A stretch of 64,000 nt of DNA, taken from assembly GCF_001625365.1 (NCBI RefSeq), contig NZ_LJJF01000002.1, positions 1,442,923 through 1,506,922 on the forward strand, read 5' to 3'. A program made the translations under genes and the position numbers. This document shows, piece after piece, positions 7,654 to 16,277 of this stretch; positions within the stretch are counted from its first letter, which is position 1; each line of letters starts with the position of its first letter. The DNA is from Streptomyces sp. MJM8645. Lineage in GTDB: Bacteria; Actinomycetota; Actinomycetes; Streptomycetales; Streptomycetaceae. The notes beneath the pieces are model-generated. The model saw only the letters and a list, made by a program, of their open reading frames with translations. It was not told the origin of the DNA and did no database searches.

Positions 7654-9800
7654 CCCTCGCACCCGACCGCCGCACCGGGCCCGTGGCCGGCTCCCCGGCC
7701 GGGCCCACCGAGCCCGCACCCGTCCTGTCCGTACGCGACCTGAGCGTCTCCTTCCCCTCCGAGGCCGGACCGGTGGAGGCCGTGCGCGGCATCGGCTTCG
7801 ATCTGCTGCCCGGGCGCACCCTGGGCATCGTCGGCGAGTCCGGCTCGGGCAAGTCCGCCACCGCCCTCGCCGTCATGGGCCTGCTGCCGCCCACCGCGCG
7901 CCTCGGCGGCCGGATCCTGCTGGGCGGCCGCGACCTGGCGGCGATGGACGACAAGGGCCTCTCCCGGGTGCGCGGCAAGGACATCGGCATGGTCTTCCAG
8001 GACCCGATGTCCGCGCTCACGCCCATCTTCAGCGTCGGCCGGCTGCTCTCCCAGGCCCTGCGCGTGCACCGGGAACTGTCGAAGAAGGACGCGTGGGAGC
8101 AGGCGGTGGAACTGCTCGACCTGGTCGGCATCCCCGACCCGCGCGAACGCGCCAAGTCGTTCCCGCACGAGTTCTCCGGCGGCATGCGCCAACGTGTCGT
8201 CATCGCCCTGGCCATCGCCAACAAGCCCTCGGTCCTCGTCGCCGACGAGCCCACCACGGCGCTCGACGTCACCGTCCAGGCGCAGATCCTCGACGTGCTG
8301 CGCCTGGCCCAGCGCGAGACCGGCGCCGGCCTCGTCCTGATCACCCACGACCTGGGCGTGGTGGCGGGCCACGCCGACGACGTCGCCGTCATGTACGCCG
8401 GACGGATCGTCGAGCACGCGAGCGTCGACGAGCTCTTCCGCCGTCCCACGATGCCCTACACCGCCCGGCTGCTGGCCAGCATCCCCACCGTGGACAGCGG
8501 CGTCGAACGGCCCCTGATCCCGGTCGGCGGCGAGCCGCCCTCCCTGGTCGGCCTGCCCGGCGGCTGCCCCTTCGCGCCCCGCTGCGCGGTGGCCCTGGAC
8601 GTGTGCCGGACCACCGAACCGGCCCTGACCGAACCGGCCCTGACCGCACCGGCCTTGACCGCACCGGGCGGGCAGCACGGACACGTCGGACACGTCGGAC
8701 ACGTCGCCTGCCACCGTGCGCAGGAGATCGCCGACGGAACCCTCGACCCGGCCGGGCGCGCCGCTGCCGTGCCGCCGGCCCGCGCCGGAGAGCGGACCGC
8801 GGGCGAGGTGGTCCTGCGCGTGGAGGACCTGGTCAAGACCTTCCCCGTCACCAAGGGGGCCCTCCTCAAGCGCCGGGTGGGAACCCTGCACGCGGTCAAC
8901 CACGTCAGCTTCGAACTGCGCGCGGGCGAGACCCTGGGCCTGGTGGGGGAGTCCGGCAGCGGCAAGACCACCACGCTGCGCGAGGTGCTGCGGCTGCGCG
9001 CCCCCGAGGGCGGCCGCATCGAAGTGGCCGGCACCGACGTCGCCACGCTGCGGTCGGCGGCCCAGGTGCGCGAGCTGCGGCGCGACGTCCAGATCGTCCT
9101 CCAGGACCCGACGGACGCCCTGGACCCCCGCCTGACCGTCTTCGACCTGCTGGCCGAACCGCTCCAGGCCGCCGGTGCCGACCGGACGGCCATCCGGTCC
9201 CGGGTCACCCGTCTCCTGGACCTGGTGGGCCTGGACCGCACCATGGGCGACCGCTTCCCCGCCGCCCTGTCCGGCGGCCAGCGCCAGCGCGTCGGCATCG
9301 CCCGGGCCCTGGCCCGCGAGCCGAAGATCCTGGCCCTGGACGAGCCGCTGTCCGCGCTGGACGTCTCCGTGCAGGCCGAGATCATCAACCTGCTCGCCCG
9401 GCTGAAGCGCGAACTGGGCCTGGCGTACCTGCTGGTGGCCCACGACCTGGCCGTGGTGCGCTACGTCTCCGACCGCATCGCGGTGATGTACCTCGGACAC
9501 ATCGTCGAGTCCGGTGCCACCGAGGAGATCTTCGCCCGGCCCCGGCACCCGTACACCCAGGCCCTGCTGTCGGCGATCCCGGTGCCCGACCCGGAGCGCG
9601 AGCGCCACCGCGAGCGCATCGTCCTCGCGGGCGAGCAGCCCAGTGCCACCCGGCTGCCGGAGGGCTGTGTGTTCGTCGACCGCTGCCCGCTGTACCGGGA
9701 GGCCGACGAGAGCGTACGGACCCGCTGCCGCACCGAGCGGCCGGCGACCGTCGGCGCCCCGGACGGCTCCGACCACCAGTACGCCTGCCACGCGGTCTGA
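7650..9800 (+). CDS. Fused double ATPase of the peptide ABC importer (DppD-DppF fusion)
   Basis: 716 residues with two complete ABC domains in one chain. First half: Walker A GESGSGKSA (about 62-70), signature SGGMRQR (about 176), Walker B VLVADEPTTALD, and an oligopeptide C-terminal extension with CPFAPRCAVALDVC. Second half: Walker A GESGSGKTT (about 433), signature LSGGQRQR (about 540), Walker B ILALDEPLSALD and a second extension, CVFVDRCPLYREADESVRTRC. DppD and DppF are separate proteins in E. coli; fusions are common in actinomycetes. Between the halves lies a repeat-rich linker. It overlaps the upstream permease by 4 nt. Confidence 0.92.
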   Translation: MTLAPDRRTGPVAGSPAGPTEPAPVLSVRDLSVSFPSEAGPVEAVRGIGFDLLPGRTLGIVGESGSGKSATALAVMGLLPPTARLGGRILLGGRDLAAMDDKGLSRVRGKDIGMVFQDPMSALTPIFSVGRLLSQALRVHRELSKKDAWEQAVELLDLVGIPDPRERAKSFPHEFSGGMRQRVVIALAIANKPSVLVADEPTTALDVTVQAQILDVLRLAQRETGAGLVLITHDLGVVAGHADDVAVMYAGRIVEHASVDELFRRPTMPYTARLLASIPTVDSGVERPLIPVGGEPPSLVGLPGGCPFAPRCAVALDVCRTTEPALTEPALTAPALTAPGGQHGHVGHVGHVACHRAQEIADGTLDPAGRAAAVPPARAGERTAGEVVLRVEDLVKTFPVTKGALLKRRVGTLHAVNHVSFELRAGETLGLVGESGSGKTTTLREVLRLRAPEGGRIEVAGTDVATLRSAAQVRELRRDVQIVLQDPTDALDPRLTVFDLLAEPLQAAGADRTAIRSRVTRLLDLVGLDRTMGDRFPAALSGGQRQRVGIARALAREPKILALDEPLSALDVSVQAEIINLLARLKRELGLAYLLVAHDLAVVRYVSDRIAVMYLGHIVESGATEEIFARPRHPYTQALLSAIPVPDPERERHRERIVLAGEQPSATRLPEGCVFVDRCPLYREADESVRTRCRTERPATVGAPDGSDHQYACHAV
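8615..8706 (+). repeat. Two short tandem repeats in the ATPase linker
   Basis: Four 15-bp units encode TEPAL/TAPAL and three 9-bp GGACACGTC units encode GHV. They lie inside the Cys-containing extension that joins the two ATPase halves, so they have expanded the linker without breaking the frame. Confidence 0.7.
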
Positions 9801-9855
9801 CACCCGCCCTGCCCCGCCCCGCCCCCTTCTCACCGATTCCAACCAAGGACATCCC

Positions 9856-11562
9856 ATGCGCCGGAAGCTCGCCCTGCCCCTCGCGCTCGCCGCGGCCGTC
9901 GCGGTCGCCGCCACCGCGTGCTCCTCCTCGTCCCCCGCCGGCGGACCCTCCGGCGGATCCTCCGGGCCGAACGCCACGAACGCCACGAACGCCGCCAAGG
10001 CCGCGTCCTCGGTCACCGACTACAACCCCCAGCCGTACGAGAACATCAGGGACGGCGGCACCTACACCACCGCGGGCACCTTCGACGAGCAGGGCAACCC
10101 CTTCAACGTCAACGGCACCCTGAACGCCTCGCGGATCTGGGCCTGGTACAATGCCCGCGCCATCACCTACTCGCCAACCGGCGAGGTCCAGTACAACCCG
10201 GACTACTACAGCGACGTGAAGGTCTCCGTCGAGGGCGGCGACCAGAAGGTCGTCATCACCCTCAACCCCAAGGCCGTCTTCAACGACGGCACCCCCATCG
10301 ACTGGCGGGCCATCGAGGCCACCTGGAAGGCCGACAACGGCTCGGACAAGGACTACGCGGCCTCCTCCACCGACGGCTACGACCGCATCACCTCCGTCAC
10401 CCGGGGCGCCGACGACAAGCAGGCGGTCATCGCCTTCAAGGGCGTCAACGCCTCCTGGTCCGCGCTGTTCACCACCTTCCTGCACCCCCAGGCCGCCACC
10501 GTCGACAACTTCAACAAGGCGTACGTCAAGACGGCCCACCCCGAATGGGGCACCGGACCGTACACCGTGGGCACCTGGGACGACCACTCCGGCAACATCA
10601 CCTTCGTGCGCAACCCCAACTGGTGGGGCCGGCCGGGCAAGCTCGACAAGCGCGTCTACGTCAACCTGGAGAGCGCCGCCTCGATCAACGCCTTCAAGAA
10701 CGGCGAACTCGACTACGCCCCCGTCGGGACCGCAGAGAACCTCAAGCAGGTGAAGACGGTCAAGGACGCCGAGATCCGCAGCGGCGGCAGCCCCTTCGAG
10801 TACGCGCTGTACCTCAACGCCAAGTCCCCGTTCCTCGGCGACGTCCAGGTCCGCAAGGCGGTGCAGGAGAGCATCGACCGTCCGCAGATAACGAAGATCC
10901 GGTTCCAGGGCCTCGACTACACGGAGCCGCTGCCCGGCTCGGCGGTGCTCTACAGCTTCCAACAGGGCTACCAGGACAACGTCGCCGCTGTCCTGAAGTA
11001 CGACCCGCAGGAGGCGCGGAAGACCCTGGACGCGGCCGGCTGGAAGCCCGGAGCCGACGGCATCCGCGCCAAGGACGGCAAGCAACTCGAACTCGGCTAC
11101 ACCCTGCTCGGCGACGACCCCATCGAGAAGGCCACCGCCGGAGCGTTCACCGCGATGCTCAAGGCCGTCGGCGTGAAGGTGAACGTCAACAAGGTCTCCG
11201 AGAACGACTTCTCCAAGGTGCTCAGCGACCGCCGCTTCGACCTGTTCATCTCCGGCAACCGCTCGACGGACCCCTTCGGCGCGCGCTACCTGTGCGACTT
11301 CTACTGCTCGGACCGCGACTCCAACATCACCGGAACCGGCACTCCCGAGCTGGACAAGGAGATCCGCGCCACCGGCGAGATCGCCGACCTCGGCCAGCAG
11401 ATCGCGGCCGTCAACAAGGTCGAGCAGAAGGCCCTCCAGCAGTACGCCTTCCTGCCGCTCTACAGCGGCCCCTCCACCTACGGCATCAGGAAGGGCCTCG
11501 CCAACGTCGGCGCCACCATCTTCTACAGCCCGCTGCCCGAGACCATCGGCTGGCAGAAGTAG
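9856..11562 (+). CDS. Solute-binding lipoprotein of the peptide ABC importer (family 5)
   Basis: 568 residues. ATG 9856 has AGGA 6 nt upstream. The signal peptide has lipobox ATAC, followed by a Ser/Gly/Asn-rich linker (SSSSPAGGPSGGSSG, NATNATNAAKAA) that tethers the receptor to the membrane. The mature protein has the family 5 (DppA/OppA) pattern: GTFDEQGNPFN at the start, VVITLNPKAVFNDGTPIDW, TGPYTVGTWD, IRSGGSPFEYALYLNAK and VRKAVQESIDR, then a C-terminal lobe ending in LPETIGWQK. It is the last gene of the operon and delivers ligand to the two permeases. Confidence 0.9.
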   Translation: MRRKLALPLALAAAVAVAATACSSSSPAGGPSGGSSGPNATNATNAAKAASSVTDYNPQPYENIRDGGTYTTAGTFDEQGNPFNVNGTLNASRIWAWYNARAITYSPTGEVQYNPDYYSDVKVSVEGGDQKVVITLNPKAVFNDGTPIDWRAIEATWKADNGSDKDYAASSTDGYDRITSVTRGADDKQAVIAFKGVNASWSALFTTFLHPQAATVDNFNKAYVKTAHPEWGTGPYTVGTWDDHSGNITFVRNPNWWGRPGKLDKRVYVNLESAASINAFKNGELDYAPVGTAENLKQVKTVKDAEIRSGGSPFEYALYLNAKSPFLGDVQVRKAVQESIDRPQITKIRFQGLDYTEPLPGSAVLYSFQQGYQDNVAAVLKYDPQEARKTLDAAGWKPGADGIRAKDGKQLELGYTLLGDDPIEKATAGAFTAMLKAVGVKVNVNKVSENDFSKVLSDRRFDLFISGNRSTDPFGARYLCDFYCSDRDSNITGTGTPELDKEIRATGEIADLGQQIAAVNKVEQKALQQYAFLPLYSGPSTYGIRKGLANVGATIFYSPLPETIGWQK

Positions 11563-11746
11563 CACCACTGCCCCGGCGATCTCGCGGGCCGAGCGGCTGC
11601 ATGATCCTTGCTGTCGTGGGTATCGTTTGAGTCAGCAGTCGTGGATCCGAAGTACCGCAGCATCGGCAGTCGGAGGACCAGGGCGATCACCTCAACCCCA
11701 GGGGTACGCACCAGCGCGTATCCCGTCCCCGACCAGGGAGCAGCAC

Positions 11747-11950
11747 ATGGCCACCGGCATCGTGAAGTGGTTCAACGCCGAGAAGGGCTTCGGTTTCATC
11801 GAGCAGGACGGCGGCGGCCCGGACGTCTTCGCCCACTACTCCAACATCGACTCGCAGGGCTTCCGTGAGCTCCAGGAGGGCCAGAAGGTGACCTTCGACG
11901 TCACCCAGGGCCAGAAGGGCCCCCAGGCCGAGCACATCCGCCCCGCCTGA
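11747..11950 (+). CDS. Cold-shock domain protein (CspA family)
   Basis: 67 residues, a single OB-fold RNA chaperone. ATG 11747 has AGGGAG 6 nt upstream. RNP-1 is KGFGFIEQ and RNP-2 is DVFAHY; the start ATGIVKWFNAEKGFGF and the end GPQAEHIRP are textbook for the actinobacterial proteins (SC-type, scoF-like). It binds single-stranded RNA/DNA and melts structure in mRNA. The roughly 180-nt region between the ABC operon and this ATG is long enough for an independent promoter and a structured 5' leader. A strong terminator follows. Confidence 0.96.
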   Translation: MATGIVKWFNAEKGFGFIEQDGGGPDVFAHYSNIDSQGFRELQEGQKVTFDVTQGQKGPQAEHIRPA

Positions 11951-11963
11951 CGTTCGCAGCGCG

Positions 11964-11992
11964 ACGCCCCGTACCGCTCTGGTACGGGGCGT
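11964..11992 (+). terminator. Hairpin after the cold-shock gene
   Basis: A 12-bp perfect stem ACGCCCCGTACC/GGTACGGGGCGT with a 5-nt loop, 13 nt after the stop codon. Confidence 0.88.
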
Positions 11993-12039
11993 TCGTCATG
12001 CTCAGACCTGGTCGTGCCGGTTCATGGGCTGTCGGCATG

Positions 12040-12092
12040 GACGTCGAGCGGGACGTCGACCGGGATGTCGAGCGGGATGTCGAGCGGGACGG
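12040..12092 (+). repeat. 12-bp tandem repeat
   Basis: About four units of GACGTCGAGCGG-like sequence between the cold-shock terminator and the kinase stop. Non-coding; possible unstable spacer. Confidence 0.75.
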
Positions 12093-12101
12093 GACGGGCG
12101 G

Positions 12102-13502
12102 TCATCCTCGGGCGCGCCAGGCAGACAGGCGGCGGAACCAGCGGCGGCGCAGGCCGGTGCGGGGAGGCGGCGGAAGTTCGGCCTCCATGGGGGAGGCGAA
12201 GGTGCGCAGCAGGACCTCGGGGGCTGAGCCTGGTCCACCCGGCGGCTCCGCGGGCGGCGGCGGCAGCAATACGGGCAGGTAGGCAGAGGGGGGAATCGGT
12301 GGGGGGTTCGGTGGGGGGTCCGGCAACGCGGGCGGCTGCTCGGGTCGCGGTGCGGGCTGCGGTGCGGGCTGCGGGTACCCGCGTGTGCCGAGGCGCACGG
12401 TCGTCGTGTCCCGAGGTGGCACGGGCAGGACCGCCCCGGTCGGCATGCCGAGTGGTCGGAGTCGTACGGTCGGCCCTCCTGGAGCGGGTCGCAGGAGTGT
12501 CTCGGCCGTGGCGAGATTCGGCGGCGGTTCCAGGGCCCGGTCCGGTGAGAGCTGGTATGGGCGGTCGAGGTCGAGGACGAGCTGTGCGCGCCGCAGCGTG
12601 GCGCGGGAGATGGTGTCGGGTAGCCAGTCTCCGCGGGCGAGCTGCCGCTGTGCGGTGGTGATTCGGCGGTCGGAGAGCGATCTGAGCAGGCCCTCGGCTG
12701 TTGGCCGGTGGGCGGGGTCCTTGCTCAGGCAGGTACGGACCCAGCCGTCGAGGTCCGCGGGCAGCGAGGACAGCCGGGGCTCGCCGTGGAGCACGTTGTA
12801 GATCACGTTGACGAGGTTGTCCCCGTCGAAGGGCGACGATCCGGTCGCTGCGAAGGCCATCACGATTCCGAGGGCGAAGACGTCGGTCTCGGGCCGCACG
12901 GGCCGTCCCGTGACCTGTTCCGGGGCCAGGTAGCCCGGGGTTCCGATGATCACTCCGGTCGATGTCTGCCTGGTCGAGTCGGCCGTGATCGAGACCCCGA
13001 AGTCGATCAGTCGCGGGCCCTGCGCAGTGAGCAGGACGTTCGACGGTTTGAGATCCCGGTGCACCACGCCGGCCTCGTGCACGGAGTGCAGGGCCCTGAG
13101 GAGTCCGTACCACAGCGCGTACAGCGAGTCGGCCGGGAACGGGCCGAAGGCGTTGACGCTCTGCTGGAGGGAGAGCCCGGGGATGAAGGCCGTGGCCATC
13201 CAGACGCCGTTCTCGTCGGCCTCCGCGTCCAGGAGCGGCGCCGTGAAGTCTTCGGGGATCCGTGACACCACGGCGATCTCGCGCCGGAAGCGTTCTTGCG
13301 CCTCCGGCTCGCTCAGCAGTTCCGGGCGCAGGACTTTGACCGCCGCGGCCCGGCCCGTGGCCGAGCGCGCGAGGTACACGATCCCCATGCCGCCCGCACC
13401 GAGGCGGCCCAGCAGCCGGTAGGCACCCAGCTCTCGGCGGTCCCTGGAGGAGAGCGGCGCCAGCCCGTCGGGCATGCCGGTCCGGTCGTCGGGTTCAGCC
13501 AT
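12102..13502 (-). CDS. Ser/Thr protein kinase of the EACC1-caspase operon
   Basis: 466 residues, a Hanks-type kinase. ATG 13502 lies in ATGGCTGA, where it overlaps the caspase stop by 8 nt. Gly-rich loop GRLGAGGMGIVY (about 33-43), ATP-binding Lys56 in AAVKVL, catalytic HRDLKPSN (Asp150) and DFG Asp167 are all intact, so it should be active. The catalytic domain ends near 280; the rest is a Pro-rich tail (PAPQPAPRPEQPP, NPPPIPPSAYLP, PPPPAEPP) ending in a basic RRRWFRRLSAWRARG. There is no membrane helix and no PASTA, so the kinase is cytoplasmic, unlike PknB. Placement suggests that it regulates, or is regulated by, the caspase. The third gene of a translationally coupled set. Confidence 0.92.
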   Translation of the reverse strand: MAEPDDRTGMPDGLAPLSSRDRRELGAYRLLGRLGAGGMGIVYLARSATGRAAAVKVLRPELLSEPEAQERFRREIAVVSRIPEDFTAPLLDAEADENGVWMATAFIPGLSLQQSVNAFGPFPADSLYALWYGLLRALHSVHEAGVVHRDLKPSNVLLTAQGPRLIDFGVSITADSTRQTSTGVIIGTPGYLAPEQVTGRPVRPETDVFALGIVMAFAATGSSPFDGDNLVNVIYNVLHGEPRLSSLPADLDGWVRTCLSKDPAHRPTAEGLLRSLSDRRITTAQRQLARGDWLPDTISRATLRRAQLVLDLDRPYQLSPDRALEPPPNLATAETLLRPAPGGPTVRLRPLGMPTGAVLPVPPRDTTTVRLGTRGYPQPAPQPAPRPEQPPALPDPPPNPPPIPPSAYLPVLLPPPPAEPPGGPGSAPEVLLRTFASPMEAELPPPPRTGLRRRWFRRLSAWRARG

Positions 13503-15471
13503 CGCTCCACTTCCCGAAACCGCGTCGGTCGGTGCTCCGGTGTCCGCGACCGAAGAGGATCTCCGACCTGAGCCGCCGGTCCGCCCGGCGGCGCCAGCGG
13601 GCCAGCAGAGCCTCGTTCGCACGGACCTCGGGGTGGTCGGGGCCGAGCGTCCGGCGCAGGTCCGGCAGCACCTCGTGGAAGATGCGGAGCGCGGTGCGGA
13701 CGTCTCCGTCCGCACCGGTCCAGTGGGCGAGCCGGGCGCGGTTCACCAGGGCCACCTCGTCCTGTTCTCCCAGGATCCAGTCCAGGTCGTCGAGCAGCTG
13801 CCGGAAGAGGGCGATCGCCGTGCGCGGGTCGCCGGCCTCGCCGGTCCAGTGTGCGTGCTGGCTGCGTGCGAGGAGCGTCTCGCGGGCGTCCCGCCCGGCG
13901 ACCCGGCTCAGGTCCGGCACCACCGCCGCGAACAGCCCGCGGGCGCCCTTGGGCGAACCCGACAGGCCGGTCCACTGGCCGAGCCGGGCCCGGCCGATCA
14001 GTGTGTGCAGGTCGTCGGCGCCGAGCAGCCAGTAGAGGTCGGGGACGAGGGAGTCGAGCAGGCGGACGGCCTGCCGGGTCTGGCCGGTCCGTCCCGTCCA
14101 CTGGGCTTGGTTGATCCGCCCGACCAGCGTGTCGCGATCCTCCGCTCCGAAGACCCGGTGCAGGTCCGTCACCAGGAGGTCGGTGAGCCGAGCGGCGGAG
14201 CCGGTGTCGCCGGAGACCCCTATCCAATGGGCCAGCCGGCCCCGGCCCAGTAGTGTCTCGCGGTCGTCCGGGCCGAGGGCGCGGACCAGATCGGTGACCA
14301 CCTCGCCGGCGAGGCGCGCCGCCTCCACCGGCTGCCCGGCCTCCCCGGTCCAGTGGGCGAGCTGGGCACGGCCGACGAGCGTCACCCGGTTGTCGACGCC
14401 GAGCACCCGGGTCAACGCGCCCACCGCCGCCGTGGACAGGTCCAGCGCCTCGCGGACCTGGCCGGCGGCGCCCAGCCACTGGGCGTACTCGATTCGCCCG
14501 GCCAGGGTGTCCGGATCGTCGGAGCCCAGGATCTGTGTCATCTCGTCGAGGACGTTGCCCAGCTCCGAGGCGGCGGACCGCGCGTGGCCGCCCTGGCCGA
14601 GTCGCCGCCCGGCCTGCACGAGGGATTGGAAGCGCTGCCTTTCGGTGACCGGCCCTTGGCCTTCCGTGACCGGTCCGCGGCGGCTGTCGGCGGCTTCGCC
14701 CGGGCCCACCCGAGTGGGGCGTCTGGTCCGCGGGCGGCTGAGGATCAGATTGGCGGCGGTGTCGGTGCCGCACTGCTCCGGTTCCGGCCACCCCCGCGAG
14801 CGCAGCGCGAGTCTCAGGTGGGGAAAGAGCGCGCCCAGCGACACTCCCTCGGGACCGGCGTCGTCGACCCCGTTGCGCAGCGCGCGCAGCAACTCGCCGG
14901 TGAAGGCGGTGTGCCGTTTGCCCTCCTCGAAGCGGGAGGGCGAGTTGGGCGGCGACGAGACCAGCGTGTACGCGCCGGCGATCTCCAACTGTTCGGCCAC
15001 CGGCGGGGTGCCCCCGGACAGCCCGCCCGCGACCGCGCGGCCGGAGAAGCAGCAGTCGAGGATGAGTACCCGCACGCGTGCCGGACTGGCCTGGAAGGCT
15101 TCCCGGATGACATCGAGCGGGCAGGCCGTCAGGGACGGCATGCTCTGGTCGGTCTCGGTGAGTGCGAGGTAGAGCTCCCCCTTCTTGGACCCGATCAGGC
15201 CGTGGCCGGAGTAGTAGACCAGGAGCACGTCCTCGGCGGCTGCCGCCGCGTTCAGCAGCGGCAGCCCGAGGTCCCTCGGCTGTCGCGGGTCCAGCACGGT
15301 GATGCTGCGCTCGGGTGCGAACGCGCCCGGTTGTCCTTCGATCAGGACATCCCGGAAGTCCAGCACGTTGTTCGTGATCGACGGTACGTCCGCAGGCCCG
15401 CCCTGGTGCGAGTAGTGCGCGGTGCCGATCAGCACGGCCCACGAGCGAGAGGCGTCGGGAAGCCGGAACAC
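13495..15471 (-). CDS. Caspase-family protease with tetratrico-like repeats
   Basis: 658 residues. An N-terminal caspase (peptidase C14) domain (about 1-245) has strand SWAVLIGTAHY, the catalytic His90 in YYSGHG and the catalytic Cys in LDCCFSG (Cys141); both are intact. From about residue 290 to the end there are eight near-identical TPR-like units of about 46 residues, each with the pattern LGxDDxxTLxGRxxLAHWTG. GTG 15471 starts 2 nt after the EACC1 stop, with no clear RBS, so translation is probably coupled. Caspases next to EACC1 are described as effectors of NTP-dependent conflict systems in multicellular bacteria; the repeats would be the sensor or scaffold. Cell death on activation is inferred. 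Confidence 0.9.
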   Translation of the reverse strand: MFRLPDASRSWAVLIGTAHYSHQGGPADVPSITNNVLDFRDVLIEGQPGAFAPERSITVLDPRQPRDLGLPLLNAAAAAEDVLLVYYSGHGLIGSKKGELYLALTETDQSMPSLTACPLDVIREAFQASPARVRVLILDCCFSGRAVAGGLSGGTPPVAEQLEIAGAYTLVSSPPNSPSRFEEGKRHTAFTGELLRALRNGVDDAGPEGVSLGALFPHLRLALRSRGWPEPEQCGTDTAANLILSRPRTRRPTRVGPGEAADSRRGPVTEGQGPVTERQRFQSLVQAGRRLGQGGHARSAASELGNVLDEMTQILGSDDPDTLAGRIEYAQWLGAAGQVREALDLSTAAVGALTRVLGVDNRVTLVGRAQLAHWTGEAGQPVEAARLAGEVVTDLVRALGPDDRETLLGRGRLAHWIGVSGDTGSAARLTDLLVTDLHRVFGAEDRDTLVGRINQAQWTGRTGQTRQAVRLLDSLVPDLYWLLGADDLHTLIGRARLGQWTGLSGSPKGARGLFAAVVPDLSRVAGRDARETLLARSQHAHWTGEAGDPRTAIALFRQLLDDLDWILGEQDEVALVNRARLAHWTGADGDVRTALRIFHEVLPDLRRTLGPDHPEVRANEALLARWRRRADRRLRSEILFGRGHRSTDRRGFGKWSDG

Positions 15472-15473
15472 GG

Positions 15474-15848
15474 TCAGTCCGAGACGTCGTCGGTCCGCCG
15501 GCCGGAGTGCAGGGCGGCCTTGAGCACCGATTCCACATCGGCACGCGCGACGTGCTCGGCCGTCACCTCGGTGCGGGTACCGTCCGGATTCACGGTCTTG
15601 AGCTTGATGCTGCTGGTGCGGGGCTGGCTCAGGTACACCTTGAGCGAGGCGGCGAGAGTGGTGAGCGTGCCGCCCGCCCCCAACGCCACGACGAGGGTGT
15701 CGGACCAGGACCCGAGCTCGCCCGGACCGGGCGTCGCCGCCGCGACGCGAACCCGGCCGCGGAACGCCGGCTCGTCGGCCAGCCAGTCGCGCAGGTCGAG
15801 GACAGCATCGGGGCCTCCTGCTTCCACCGCAAACCAGGATTCCACCAC
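15474..15848 (-). CDS. Effector-associated constant component EACC1
   Basis: 124 residues. GTG 15848 is used because AGGGGGA precedes it at 7 nt spacing; a start at ATG 15890 is possible. The protein matches the EACC1 pattern: DLRDWLADEPAFRGRVRVAA, then PGELGSWSDTLVVALGAGGTLTTLAASLKVYL, then a beta segment SIKLKTVNPDGTRTEVTAEHV. The central hydrophobic stretch looks like a buried helix pair. EACC1 is a small adaptor found upstream of caspases, trypsins and other effectors in streptomycetes, and is proposed to be needed by the effector. It is the first gene of the minus-strand operon. The upstream region (15849-16035) should hold the promoter. Confidence 0.88.
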   Translation of the reverse strand: MVESWFAVEAGGPDAVLDLRDWLADEPAFRGRVRVAAATPGPGELGSWSDTLVVALGAGGTLTTLAASLKVYLSQPRTSSIKLKTVNPDGTRTEVTAEHVARADVESVLKAALHSGRRTDDVSD

Positions 15849-16035
15849 AGCGATTCCCCCTAGGATCGAACCGGCGCGAGTGCTCCGCATCCTTATAGGA
15901 CGGCAGCAGGGCGCGCCCTGTTCCCCTTGCGACCAAAACGTTATGACTGACCGTCAGAAGATCGCCATGGGATCGGCGCAGCAGGCGACGGCGGCGGGCA
16001 TCGAGCTTGGGCAACAGGCGGGCGGGAAGACCTCC

Positions 16036-16162
16036 CAGCCCGCGTACGACATCACCCGTCGAAACCGTCCACGCCTGCTACGTACTGGCGGGCAGCACAC
16101 CAGTGCTCGTGCACAACGGCAGTTGCCCCATCGGATTCACGGGGCTGGGCGGAGGCGGGTTC
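16036..16162 (+). pseudogene. Remnant of a HINT-type polymorphic toxin
   Basis: The end of a pretoxin-HINT domain survives: PAYDIT, then after one extra C (frameshift at about 16057) VETVHACYVLAG and STPVLVHNGSC, which is the cleavage block of the two intact toxins in this window (YYVLAG..PVLVHN). The segment before is gone and the short reading frame after it does not look like a toxin domain. This is probably the stump of a third toxin gene, unrelated in orientation to the EACC1 operon next to it. Confidence 0.75.
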
Positions 16163-16277
16163 CAGCCGCCGGCCGGCCTCCGAGTGTTCCGTCGTCCTGC
16201 ACCGCATGGCCGACCTCGCGATCACGCGCGCCGCCGCAGCCCGGGGCCGGCCAGGGGTGTGGCCGGCCCCGGGGCGC

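Noticed and set aside
7302..10016. Long minus-strand open frame of 904 codons
   Set aside because: It is antisense to the permease and ATPase genes, and its Gly/Arg/Asp-rich product is what G+C-biased codons give when read backward.
9385..11568. Long minus-strand open frame over the solute-binding protein
   Set aside because: Shadow of the sense gene; no RBS, no domain.
12040..12092. CRISPR-like array
   Set aside because: Units of 12 bp without spacers; simple tandem repeat. No cas genes.
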